A stretch of 38,165 bases of DNA from CAVDHB01 sp963608705 (lineage in GTDB: Bacteria > Bacteroidota > Bacteroidia > Bacteroidales > Bacteroidaceae), in contig CAVDHB010000066.1 in assembly GCA_963608705.1 (NCBI GenBank), forward strand, positions 1-38,165, given 5' to 3'. The translations under genes were made by a program, and so were the position numbers. Positions 24,357-32,922 of the stretch are shown one piece after another. Within the stretch, counting starts at the first letter, position 1. The number at the start of each line of letters is the position of its first letter. The notes beneath the pieces are model-generated. The model was not told the origin of the DNA. It ran no database searches and was given only the letters and a program-made list of their open reading frames with translations.

Positions 24357-24695
24357 TTACTCACAAATACGAAATTGCTTCGGAGGCCGAAAAAGTCTTA
24401 TCCCGTGCCTGTAGCCATCCGATTCCACATTGGATATCCAATGCGTAATCCGTTGCACGGGTGTAATAAAAAAGGAGAACACCTTTGGCATAAAACCAGG
24501 ATTGTGCATTCCCGCACACTGGCAGAACGGCGTGCAGACCAACGAATCCAACCGATGATGTTCCGCCGTGCTTTCCGTATGAGAGACCACCTCGCTACGC
24601 ATACTTTCCACTTCCGTCTGTTCCATGCAATGACACGGAAGTACAGCCAGAAACACGCAATAAAAGGCAAGCACGTAACAGAATATTCTCGTCAT
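24357..24695 (-). CDS. Small Cys/His-rich exported or membrane protein at head of efflux operon (DUF6660-like)
   Basis: The protein of about 112 aa starts with a hydrophobic segment (MTRIFCYVLAFYCVFLAVLPCHC) and has a motif CTPFCQCAGMH in the middle, preceded by HTESTAEHH. Cys/His spacing suggests metal binding, and it resembles DUF6660-type proteins found before CzcA/CusA genes in Bacteroidota. The ATG at 24695 is chosen because the -7 box at 24704-24711 would put the longer start upstream of transcription. It might be a metal sensor or periplasmic metal chaperone. Family call is from memory. Confidence 0.55.
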   Translation of the reverse strand: MTRIFCYVLAFYCVFLAVLPCHCMEQTEVESMRSEVVSHTESTAEHHRLDSLVCTPFCQCAGMHNPGFMPKVFSFFITPVQRITHWISNVESDGYRHGIRLFRPPKQFRICE

Positions 24696-24703
24696 ACTGG
24701 TGG

Positions 24704-24711
24704 CAAAGGTA
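24704..24711 (-). promoter_or_regulatory. Promoter of the metal efflux operon
   Basis: On the minus strand the box reads TACCTTTG, with TTTG at 24732-24729 about 23 bp upstream. It gives an unusually short leader of only about 5 bases to the ATG at 24695. Confidence 0.55.
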
Positions 24712-24761
24712 CAAAAAAGAAAGAAAAACAAAAAGTCCCGCAGCTATTTCCACGGGACTTT
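24711..24761 (-). terminator. Intrinsic terminator of aguB
   Basis: aaagtcccg (24732-24740) pairs with cgggacttt (24753-24761). On the minus strand the hairpin is followed by a T-rich stretch (24731-24711). It also overlaps the promoter of the efflux operon. Confidence 0.85.
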
Positions 24762-24789
24762 CCTTTATATTAATGAATTTCTTACATAC

Positions 24790-25674
24790 TCAGTCTATGA
24801 AACGCCGAGTCAGTCCGCCGAACTCCTCTATACGCCTGTCCCGCAGGAAAGGCCACCAACGGCGCACATTCTCACTCCGCTCCATATCCACCTCCACCAC
24901 GGCAATCTCCTCTTCCGTCTCGCTGGCACGATAAAGCAGCTCTCCTTGCGGCCCTGCCACAAAGCTGCTTCCCCAGAACTGGATGCCTCTTGTCTGCCCT
25001 GACGGGTCTGGCTCCCATCCCACTCTGTTCACGGCAACCACCGGCAATCCGTTAGCCACGGCATGCCCTCGCTGGACAGTCGTCCACGCTTCCCGCTGTC
25101 GAGCTTTTTCCTCGTCCGAATCACTGCTCTCATAACCTATGGCGGTGGGATAAATCAGCAGCTCCGCTCCTTGCAAGGCCATCAGCCTGGCTCCTTCTGG
25201 ATACCACTGGTCCCAACACACCTGCACCCCCAACCGTCCCACGGAAGTTTGCACAGGATGAAAGCCCATGTCTCCGGGCGTAAAATAGAACTTCTCGTAA
25301 TACGCAGGGTCATCAGGTATGTGCATCTTACGGTACTTCCCGGCAATACGCCCGTCTTTCTCAAAAACCACGGCTGTGTTGTGATACAATCCCGCCGCCC
25401 TTTTCTCAAACAACGAAGTCACCAAGACAACGCCACATTCCTTGGCCAACGCCCCATAGAACTCCGTGGACGGCCCCGGAACAGGCTCCGCAAGATTAAA
25501 GCAGTCCGTGTTCTCCGTCTGGCAGAAGTAAAGCGAGTTATGCAATTCCTGCAAAACAACTAACCGCGCCCCCCTGCGAGCCAGTTCTCTGACACTTCCG
25601 GCCAACCTGGCCTTGTTGTTCTCTATATTTTCCGTGTTGGACTGTTGCACAATCCCAACTTTCAGTATGCTCAT
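24790..25674 (-). CDS. aguB: N-carbamoylputrescine amidase (nitrilase superfamily)
   Basis: This 294-aa cytoplasmic enzyme hydrolyses N-carbamoylputrescine to putrescine in the agmatine route. The catalytic triad is clear: E43 in LQELHN, K116 in KYRKMHIPD and C153 in QVCWDQWYPE. Length and sequence match AguB closely. The ATG at 25674 is chosen because the promoter box lies at 25693-25700. Its usual partner agmatine deiminase (aguA) is not adjacent. It shares a divergent promoter region with mntP. Confidence 0.92.
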   Translation of the reverse strand: MSILKVGIVQQSNTENIENNKARLAGSVRELARRGARLVVLQELHNSLYFCQTENTDCFNLAEPVPGPSTEFYGALAKECGVVLVTSLFEKRAAGLYHNTAVVFEKDGRIAGKYRKMHIPDDPAYYEKFYFTPGDMGFHPVQTSVGRLGVQVCWDQWYPEGARLMALQGAELLIYPTAIGYESSDSDEEKARQREAWTTVQRGHAVANGLPVVAVNRVGWEPDPSGQTRGIQFWGSSFVAGPQGELLYRASETEEEIAVVEVDMERSENVRRWWPFLRDRRIEEFGGLTRRFID

Positions 25675-25692
25675 GGTGAATCGTATTTTCCG

Positions 25693-25700
25693 CAAAGTTA
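25693..25700 (-). promoter_or_regulatory. Promoter of aguB
   Basis: On the minus strand the box reads TAACTTTG, with TTTG at 25723-25720 about 25 bp upstream. It lies about 20 bp before the aguB ATG. Confidence 0.75.
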
Positions 25701-25763
25701 ATACTATTTTTCACAATCGCAAAATTAGAAAGAGACAGAGTTGGTTTTACCCGCAAATCCCCT

Positions 25764-25771
25764 TACCTTTG
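25764..25771 (+). promoter_or_regulatory. Promoter of mntP
   Basis: TACCTTTG with TTG at 25741-25743, about 26 bp upstream. It places transcript start near 25775 and so picks the ATG at 25795 rather than the earlier in-frame codon. Confidence 0.75.
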
Positions 25772-25794
25772 CAAACCGCATAGATAACATAAAA

Positions 25795-26382
25795 ATGAAC
25801 GAACTGGAGATATGGATATTGGCCGTGGGACTGGCCATGGATTGTTTCGCCGTGTCCACCACAAGCGGCATCATCTATAAGAAGGTAAAATGGAGACCCA
25901 TGCTGACCATGGCTTTCTTTTTCGGCCTTTTCCAAGGACTTTTTCCCATTTTCGGATGGTGGGGAACAGGGCATTTCCGCCATCTTATCGAAAGCTATGA
26001 CCACTGGATAGCGTTCGGCATCTTAGTTTTCTTAGGAGGACGGATGATTATCGACTCCTTCAAGGAGGAAGAAAAGAAATTGTTCGACCCTCACAAGCTT
26101 TCCGTTATCCTCACCATGGCCGTGGCCACCAGCATCGATGCCTTGGCCGTAGGCATTTCTTTCGCCTGCATGGGCGACTCCTTGTGTGAGTTCTCCCAGT
26201 TGCTGCATCCCGTCTGTGTCATCGGCTTTGTCTCTTTCCTCCTGTCGCTTGTCGGCTTGTTTCTCGGCATCCATTTCGGGAAAAAGGTGGAAAAAAGGCT
26301 CCGGCCAGACTTGCTTGGCGGAATCATCCTTATTATAATAGGAGTGAAAGTGCTCATCACTCACCTTGCAGGTTTGGCTTAG
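25795..26382 (+). CDS. mntP: Manganese efflux pump MntP
   Basis: This 195-aa inner-membrane protein has six hydrophobic helices in two three-helix halves. Each half carries the family's conserved aspartate motif: AMDCFAVS (D16) and SIDALAVG in the fourth helix. It exports Mn(II) and protects against Mn overload. It has its own promoter and is divergent from aguB. No mn-sensing leader was recognised: only about 20 bases separate predicted transcript start and ATG. Confidence 0.92.
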   Translation: MNELEIWILAVGLAMDCFAVSTTSGIIYKKVKWRPMLTMAFFFGLFQGLFPIFGWWGTGHFRHLIESYDHWIAFGILVFLGGRMIIDSFKEEEKKLFDPHKLSVILTMAVATSIDALAVGISFACMGDSLCEFSQLLHPVCVIGFVSFLLSLVGLFLGIHFGKKVEKRLRPDLLGGIILIIIGVKVLITHLAGLA

Positions 26383-26440
26383 ACTGAAAGCAAAGACACA
26401 CAAAATACGCCAAACTATTGTCCACACCATAAAAAATGAT

Positions 26441-26448
26441 TAATTTTG
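26441..26448 (+). promoter_or_regulatory. Promoter of rel
   Basis: TAATTTTG with TTG at 26418-26420, centred about 26 bp upstream. Start codon at 26480. Confidence 0.7.
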
Positions 26449-26479
26449 CGGATTGAGAATAGTTAATAACGAGGCAAAG

Positions 26480-28768
26480 ATGGATACGCATAACAACTTA
26501 CAAGACTTGCAGGAGAAACAAGACGAGCAAATCATCCACGATGCATTCCAGCATCTGTTGGACTGTTACCTGGCTTCCAAACACCGTAAGAAGGTGGAAC
26601 TCATCACCAAAGCTTTCAATTTCGCCAAAGAGGCGCACAAAGGGGTGCGCCGTCTCTCCGGCGAGCCATATATCATGCACCCTATCGCAGTGGCGCAAAT
26701 CGTGTGCAGTGAGATAGGACTCGGCTCTACTTCCATCTGCTCCGCCTTGCTGCACGATGTGGTGGAGGACACGGACTATACCGTGGAGGACATCCAGAAC
26801 ATCTTCGGTCCCAAGATAGCGCAGATTGTGGACGGACTGACGAAAATATCCGGGGGCATCTTCGGAGAACACGCTTCGGCACAGGCAGAGAACTTCAAGA
26901 AGCTCCTGCTCACTATGAGCGACGACGTGCGCGTGATTCTCATAAAAATAGCCGACAGGCTTCACAACATGCGCACGCTCAGTTCGCAACGTCTCGACAA
27001 GCAATACAAAATCGCCGGAGAGACGCTGTATATCTACGCCCCTCTCGCCAACCGTCTCGGACTGAACAAAATCAAGACGGAGCTGGAAGACCTCAGCTTC
27101 CGCTACGAACACCCGGAAGAATACAAAGCTCTCGAGCTGAAACTCCAGGAGACCAACACCGAGCGTTTTTCCATCTTTGAGAACTTCACCACCCCCATCC
27201 GCCAGCAGCTGGACCAGTTAGGTTTCCAATATCATATTCTCGCAAGGGTGAAGACCCCTTATTCCATCTGGCACAAGATGCAGACAAAGCATGTCACCTT
27301 TGAGGAAATCTATGACATACTCGCCATCCGCATCATCTTCACCCCGAAAAGTGCCGCGGAAGAACTGAGCGACTGCTTCAACATCTACCTCGCCATCAGC
27401 AAAATCTACAAACCTCATCCCGACCGTATACGGGACTGGATAAGCCATCCGAAAGCCAACGGCTACCAAGCGCTTCATGTGACACTCATGAGCCGGACTG
27501 GACGATGGATAGAAGTCCAAATCCGCAGCGAACGCATGAACGACATAGACGAACACGGACTGGCGGCCCACTGGAAATACAAAGACGGCGGAGGCTCGGA
27601 AGACGAGGACGAACTGAACAAATGGCTGAGTACTGTCAAGGAAATACTGGACGACCCACAGCCAGACGCCATCGACTTCCTCGACACCATCAAGCTGAAC
27701 CTCTTCGCCTCGGAAATCTTCGTCTTCACTCCCAAAGGGGAAATCAAGACGATGCCGGCCAACTGCACGGTGCTTGACTTCGCCTTCACCATCCACAGCT
27801 TCTTGGGCAGCCACTGTATCGGTGCCAAGGTGAACCACCGTCTCATGCCCATCAGCCACCGTCTCAAAAGCGGCGACCAGGTGGAGATACTCACCTCCAA
27901 GAGCCAACGTGTGCAGGAAGACTGGGTGAACTTTGTCCATACGGCCAAGGCAAAAACCAAAATCCAAGCCATCCTGCGCAAGGAATACAGGGAGATGCAA
28001 CGCAAGGGAGAGGCCATCTGCAACGCTTTTTTCGCCGAAGAAGAGTTAGAACCGAACTCCGTAAACCTGAACAAGCTGTGCGACCTGCACAGTCTCTCCA
28101 GCAGAGAAGAACTTTACCGTCTAATAGGACAAAAGAAAATCGTACTCGGAGAGGAAGACCGCGACACACTGCTTGAGAGAACCGCCAAAAAGAGCCGAAG
28201 AAACATCCCCTTAGGAGGATTGTTAGGAAGTCTTTTCCGCGTAAGAAAGAAAAAGCCGTCCAAGGAAGTCTCACCTAAAGACTTATTAGAGACGGTCAAT
28301 ATTAAAGACTTGAACCGGAAAGTGCCCATGAAGCTGACGGAAGACTTGATGGGGAAGAAATACAAACTGGCCGACTGCTGCCGCCCTATACCGGGAGATG
28401 ACGTGCTGGGATACGTAGACGAAGACAACCATATCATCATCCACAAACGAAGCTGCCCCGTGGCGGCCAAGCTGAAAACAAGTTTCGGAAACCGCATTTT
28501 GGCCACGGAATGGTGTATGCACCGTATGCTATTGTTCCCCGCCGGCATCCAGCTAAGCGGCACCGACAGTGTAGGTGTCCTCAACAAAATCACGCAAGTG
28601 GTCTCTCAGCAACTGAATGTGAACATCCGCCGCATCAACATCGAAGTGAACCAAGGTCTTTTCGAAGGAAAGATATTCATGATGGTACATGACGTGGACG
28701 ACGTGAACACCATCATCAGCGACTTACGCAAAATCGAGCATATCACCGCCGTGTCCCGCATAGGCTGA
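26480..28768 (+). CDS. Bifunctional (p)ppGpp synthetase/hydrolase, RelA/SpoT family
   Basis: This 762-aa long Rel protein sets alarmone levels in starvation. The hydrolase HD domain is intact, with H92-D93 and E96-D97 in LLHDVVEDT and later DRLHNMRTL. The synthetase domain has the acidic D279 in YDILAIRI and the GYQALH motif (328-333). TGS (IFVFTPKGEIKTMPANCTV), a zinc-finger-like YKLADCCRPIPGDDV region and a C-terminal ACT domain follow. Both active sites look complete, so it is likely bifunctional. The ATG at 26480 follows the promoter box; length is normal. Confidence 0.95.
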   Translation: MDTHNNLQDLQEKQDEQIIHDAFQHLLDCYLASKHRKKVELITKAFNFAKEAHKGVRRLSGEPYIMHPIAVAQIVCSEIGLGSTSICSALLHDVVEDTDYTVEDIQNIFGPKIAQIVDGLTKISGGIFGEHASAQAENFKKLLLTMSDDVRVILIKIADRLHNMRTLSSQRLDKQYKIAGETLYIYAPLANRLGLNKIKTELEDLSFRYEHPEEYKALELKLQETNTERFSIFENFTTPIRQQLDQLGFQYHILARVKTPYSIWHKMQTKHVTFEEIYDILAIRIIFTPKSAAEELSDCFNIYLAISKIYKPHPDRIRDWISHPKANGYQALHVTLMSRTGRWIEVQIRSERMNDIDEHGLAAHWKYKDGGGSEDEDELNKWLSTVKEILDDPQPDAIDFLDTIKLNLFASEIFVFTPKGEIKTMPANCTVLDFAFTIHSFLGSHCIGAKVNHRLMPISHRLKSGDQVEILTSKSQRVQEDWVNFVHTAKAKTKIQAILRKEYREMQRKGEAICNAFFAEEELEPNSVNLNKLCDLHSLSSREELYRLIGQKKIVLGEEDRDTLLERTAKKSRRNIPLGGLLGSLFRVRKKKPSKEVSPKDLLETVNIKDLNRKVPMKLTEDLMGKKYKLADCCRPIPGDDVLGYVDEDNHIIIHKRSCPVAAKLKTSFGNRILATEWCMHRMLLFPAGIQLSGTDSVGVLNKITQVVSQQLNVNIRRINIEVNQGLFEGKIFMMVHDVDDVNTIISDLRKIEHITAVSRIG

Positions 28769-28777
28769 CGCGGCGGC

Positions 28778-29125
28778 TCAGGTAAGCATATCAAAACTCC
28801 GCTTGATTTCAAGCAGCTCTTGCCGTATGCCCTTCAGGCGGTCTATGACATCCACCGTCTTCTGGGTACCCACCTTGCCACCTTTCATCGCCTGTTTAGC
28901 ACCTGCAAGTGTCATGCCCTTCTCCTTCACCAGGTGGTAAATCACCCGGATATTCTCAATATCCTCCTTCCGGTATTGCCGGATATTACGTTTCGACTTC
29001 TTCGGGGCAATCATGGGGAACTCCGTCTCCCAATAGCGAAGCAATGTCTCGGACACCCCGAACATCTTCGCCACTTCCCCGATGGAATAGTAGAGTTTCA
29101 GTTGTTTTTCTTTTTTCAGTACCAT
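28778..29125 (-). CDS. MerR family transcriptional regulator
   Basis: The 115-aa protein has an N-terminal winged-helix of MerR type (YYSIGEVAKMFGVSETLLRYWETEFPMIAPKKSKRNIRQYRKEDIENI, about 12-60) and a C-terminal coiled-coil-like stretch (DVIDRLKGIRQELLEIKRSF). No ligand-binding domain or metal cysteines are seen, so it is a short regulator of the type common in Bacteroidota. The ATG at 29125 removes an unlikely hydrophobic extension. It is convergent with rel (9 bp gap). Target unknown. Confidence 0.88.
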   Translation of the reverse strand: MVLKKEKQLKLYYSIGEVAKMFGVSETLLRYWETEFPMIAPKKSKRNIRQYRKEDIENIRVIYHLVKEKGMTLAGAKQAMKGGKVGTQKTVDVIDRLKGIRQELLEIKRSFDMLT

Positions 29126-29334
29126 ATCCGCGAATATAAAGAGAATCCACGGAATAGACGAATAAAAGAATGATTTATACATCATGAGCAGTATAAATTA
29201 CTCAGAGGTAAGGAACTGTTGGAAGGTTTAATACACCTATTAACAATAAAACAAGTATGTTCTAAAATTGATGTAAGTCAAGAAATGGCCTGTTTTACTG
29301 TCATTCCTGCAATTATTAACACAAAACAACAATC

Positions 29335-29342
29335 GGGGGGGG
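29335..29342. repeat. Poly-G tract of eight
   Basis: Eight consecutive G, the longest mononucleotide G run noticed in the window, lie just where the -33 element of the SusC promoter would be. Confidence 0.9.
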
Positions 29343-29362
29343 TAATTCTAAAGATAATTTAT

Positions 29363-29370
29363 TACATTTG
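29363..29370 (+). promoter_or_regulatory. Putative -7 box of the SusC operon
   Basis: TACATTTG matches TAnnTTTG, but no TTTG is found at -33; a G tract is there instead. The promoter may therefore depend on an activator, an alternative sigma, or the tract length. Confidence 0.5.
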
Positions 29371-29561
29371 CAGCGTAAGAACTTGCTAAATAGCGAACCA
29401 GCCAACAATTTGATATAAAAATCACAGGCTTAAGTCCTTTAAAAAGAGTTCTTGCAAAACAAGTGCAGACACAGAGAGATTTGTATCAGTTTACAAAAAA
29501 CTCCTTACGAAGCGAAGAAAGAAACATTGAATATAGGTAATTAAAATCAAAAGATTGATTA

Positions 29562-32500
29562 ATGAGAAAAAGAGTACTTTTCGTATCCGTATGTCTCATG
29601 TTCTGGCATATGGGAGCTTTCGCACAGATGAAATCTGTGACAGGCACAGTAGTCTCTGCCGATGACGGACAACCGTTGGTGGGTGTCTCGGTCATTGTCA
29701 AAGGCAGCAAAGAGGGTACAGTCACCAATCTCGACGGCAAGTTCATCATTCAGAATGTGAAGCCGGAGAGCCGTTATGTGACTGTGAGTTATATCGGAAT
29801 GGAGCCACAGACCGTGGCCATCACCCCGGATATGCAAATCAAGCTGAAATCAAACGCCCACGCCATTAAAGAAGTCGTGGTGACAGGTATGCAGCAGATG
29901 GACCGCCGACTCTTTACCGGTGCCGCCACCTCCTTGGACGCAGCGGATGCCAAGATTGACGGTCTACCCGACATCAGCCGTTCATTGGAAGGACGTGTAG
30001 CCGGTGTATCCGTACAAAACGTGTCAGGTACTTTCGGTACGGCACCCAAGATTCGAGTACGTGGTGCCACGTCTATCTACGGTAACTCCAAACCGTTGTG
30101 GGTGGTAGATGGTGTGATTATGGATGACGTGACAGATGTCAGTGCCGACCAGCTTTCCTCCGGTGACGCAGAAACCTTGATTTCCTCCGCCATTGCTGGG
30201 CTGAACGCAGACGATATCGCCAGCTTCCAGATATTGAAGGATGGTTCCGCCACCTCTATCTACGGAGCAAGAGCCATGGCCGGCGTGATAGTCGTGACTA
30301 CCAAGAAAGGTCGTGCCGGAAGAAGCCACATCAACTATACAGGCGAGTTCACCATGCGCCAAGTGCCCACCTACGGACAGTTCAACATCATGAACTCACA
30401 GGAGCAGATGAGCGTGTACAAAGAATATCAACAAAAAGGATGGTTGAACTTCGCAGACACCTACCGCGCCTCCCAGAGTGGTGTGTATGGGAAAATGTAC
30501 CAGCTCATCAACACCTATAACCCCGTTACAGGTTCCTTCGGACTGGCAAACACACTGGAAGCGAAGAATGCTTACCTGCAAGCAGCAGAGTTCCGCAACA
30601 CTAACTGGTTCGACCTCCTGTTTGACAACGCCATCCAGCAGAACCACTCCGTAAGTATCTCTGCTGGTACAGACAAGGCGCAGTTCTACGCTTCTTTAAG
30701 TGCCATGGTGGATCCAGGATGGTACAAAGAGAGCAATGTGAACCGTTACACAGCCAACTTGAACGGTTCTTATCATATCTCCAAGTCATTGACTTTGAAC
30801 ATGATTTCCATGGCTTCCTACCGTAAGCAGAAAGCACCGGGAACATTGAGCCAAAACGTAGACCCTGTATTCGGAGAAGTGAAACGTGATTTCGATATCA
30901 ACCCCTACTCTTACTCCATGAACACCTCCCGCACAATGGATGCAAATGAGTATTACACCCGTAATTACTCTCCATTCAACATTCTGCACGAGCTGGACAA
31001 CAACAACATGGACTTGAACGTGGTAGATATGAAATACCAGGCTGAATTGAAATTCAAGCCCATACAAGGATTGGAATTCAGTGCCTTGGGAGCCGTGAAG
31101 TATTCGTCTGCATCTCGTCAACATTACATCAAAGACGCATCCAACCAAGCCGAGGCTTACCGCGCCATGGGGGATGCAACCATAAGGGACAACAACTCTT
31201 GGCTGTATACAGACCCAGACGATCCCTATGCATTGCCCATATCTATCCTGCCCAACGGTGGTATCTACCAAAAGACCACAAACAGGATGTTGTCATACGA
31301 TTTCCGAGCTACGGTAAACTGGAACAGACAGTGGAACAAAGACCACTTCACTAACTTCTTCGGCGGTACGGAAATCAACTCCATAGACCGTAATTCTGAC
31401 TATTTCAACGGTTGGGGTATGCAATACGCCACGGGAGAAGTACCATTCTATGTGTACCAGTTCTTTAAAAAAGGCATCGAGGATGGCAATGACTACTATT
31501 CATTGAGCAATACCCGTACCCGTATGGCAGCCTTCTTTGCCAATCTGACCTACTCCTTCCGCAGTAAATACGTACTGAACGGAACCATCCGTTACGAAGG
31601 AAGCAACCGTTTGGGAATGAGTCATTCCGCCCGTTGGTTGCCTACATGGAACGTGTCTGGCGCATGGAACATACATGAAGAATCCTTCTTCGAAAAACTG
31701 TCTCCAACTTTGTCTCACTTGACATTGAGAGCATCTTACTCTTTGACAGCCGACTCAGGTCCTGAGAATGTGTCCAACTCCACTGCCATCATCAAGAGCC
31801 ACAAGCCCTACCGTCCGTTCACCACAGACCAAGAGCTGGGATTGAACATCGAAGACTTGGCGAACGATGAACTGACTTACGAAAAGAAACACGAGCTGAA
31901 CCTCGGATTCAGTGCGGGATTCATCGGCAACCGTATCAATGTGGACTTCGACTGGTACAAACGTAACAACTACGACTTGATTGGAATGACCAACACAGCA
32001 GGTGTGGGCGGTTTTATTCAGAAATTCGCTAACACAGCGGACATGGAGTCCAACGGTGTGGAGTTCACGCTGTCCACCAAAAACATTGTGACAAAAGACT
32101 TCACATGGGATACGAACTTTATATTCGCACACTCCTCCACCAAGATTACCGATTTGAAATCAGATGCAAACGTAATGGATTTGATTTCTGGCAGCGGATT
32201 TGCACGTGAGGGATACCCCGTGCGTGGCTTATTTTCCATCCCCTTTAACGGACTGAACCAAAACGGTCTTCCCATACTGACAAACCAAGATGGAGAAAAG
32301 ACCACTGACGGAAACAGCATTTACTTCCAAGAGAAGCAAAAACTGGATTTCTTGAAATACGAAGGTCCTACCGACCCCACCTTCACGGGAAGTTTCGGGA
32401 ACGTCTTCACGTACAAAGGCTTCAGACTGAACATCTTCATGACCTATGCCTTTGGCAATGTAGTACGGTTGAACCCACTCTTCTCCACAGCCACAAAGAA

Positions 32501-32906
32501 CATGTTTAATGACCTGGTGGCCACACAGAAGGAGTTCAAGAACAGATGGGTGTTGCCCGGAGACGAAAAGGTGACCAATATCCCGGCCATCGTTACCGCC
32601 GCACAATATGCCCGCGACCAAGCAGGCTTGCGCACACTGTACAACGCTTATAACTATTCTTCCGCACGTATCGCCAAGGGAGACTTCATCCGAATGAAAG
32701 AGATTTCTCTCAGCTATGACTTCAACGGAAAATGGATGAAACGCATCGGACTGACTAACCTGTCTTTGAAGCTACAGGCCACAAACCTGTTCCTAATATA
32801 CGCCGACAGCAAGCTTAACGGACAAGACCCGGAATTCTTCATGTCTGGTGGTGTGTCAGCTCCCGTGCCACGTCAGTACACCTTAACGCTCAGATTAGGA
32901 CTTTAA
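29562..32906 (+). CDS. SusC/RagA family TonB-linked outer-membrane transporter
   Basis: This 1114-aa outer-membrane beta-barrel imports a ligand captured by its SusD lid, powered by TonB. It has a signal peptide (about 1-22), a carboxypeptidase-regulatory-like domain (about 25-100: VTGTVVSADDGQPLVGVSVIVKG), a TonB-box-like EVVVTG, then the plug (SLEGRVAGVSVQNVSG, IRVRGATSIYGN, PLWVVDGV) and the barrel to the end (RQYTLTLRLGL). It lacks the extra STN domain that couples some SusC proteins to FecR/ECF systems. It begins a five-gene operon. Substrate is inferred to be a protein or peptide. Confidence 0.95.
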   Translation: MRKRVLFVSVCLMFWHMGAFAQMKSVTGTVVSADDGQPLVGVSVIVKGSKEGTVTNLDGKFIIQNVKPESRYVTVSYIGMEPQTVAITPDMQIKLKSNAHAIKEVVVTGMQQMDRRLFTGAATSLDAADAKIDGLPDISRSLEGRVAGVSVQNVSGTFGTAPKIRVRGATSIYGNSKPLWVVDGVIMDDVTDVSADQLSSGDAETLISSAIAGLNADDIASFQILKDGSATSIYGARAMAGVIVVTTKKGRAGRSHINYTGEFTMRQVPTYGQFNIMNSQEQMSVYKEYQQKGWLNFADTYRASQSGVYGKMYQLINTYNPVTGSFGLANTLEAKNAYLQAAEFRNTNWFDLLFDNAIQQNHSVSISAGTDKAQFYASLSAMVDPGWYKESNVNRYTANLNGSYHISKSLTLNMISMASYRKQKAPGTLSQNVDPVFGEVKRDFDINPYSYSMNTSRTMDANEYYTRNYSPFNILHELDNNNMDLNVVDMKYQAELKFKPIQGLEFSALGAVKYSSASRQHYIKDASNQAEAYRAMGDATIRDNNSWLYTDPDDPYALPISILPNGGIYQKTTNRMLSYDFRATVNWNRQWNKDHFTNFFGGTEINSIDRNSDYFNGWGMQYATGEVPFYVYQFFKKGIEDGNDYYSLSNTRTRMAAFFANLTYSFRSKYVLNGTIRYEGSNRLGMSHSARWLPTWNVSGAWNIHEESFFEKLSPTLSHLTLRASYSLTADSGPENVSNSTAIIKSHKPYRPFTTDQELGLNIEDLANDELTYEKKHELNLGFSAGFIGNRINVDFDWYKRNNYDLIGMTNTAGVGGFIQKFANTADMESNGVEFTLSTKNIVTKDFTWDTNFIFAHSSTKITDLKSDANVMDLISGSGFAREGYPVRGLFSIPFNGLNQNGLPILTNQDGEKTTDGNSIYFQEKQKLDFLKYEGPTDPTFTGSFGNVFTYKGFRLNIFMTYAFGNVVRLNPLFSTATKNMFNDLVATQKEFKNRWVLPGDEKVTNIPAIVTAAQYARDQAGLRTLYNAYNYSSARIAKGDFIRMKEISLSYDFNGKWMKRIGLTNLSLKLQATNLFLIYADSKLNGQDPEFFMSGGVSAPVPRQYTLTLRLGL

Positions 32907-32922
32907 AAACAACGATACAAAG

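Larger units (their letters stand above)
29126..29561. other. 436-bp region upstream of the SusC operon
   Basis: No gene is seen. It is AT-rich except for an 8-bp G tract at 29335-29342. A -7 box follows at 29363-29370, and then a leader of about 190 bases to the SusC ATG. In the leader, aagaacttgc near 29377 and gagttcttgc near 29447 can pair, so the RNA may fold. Such long leaders are common ahead of SusC genes. Confidence 0.55.

Noticed and set aside
25775..25795. yybP-ykoY manganese riboswitch before mntP
   Set aside because: The promoter box lies so close to the start codon that only about 20 bases of leader remain, too few for this riboswitch.
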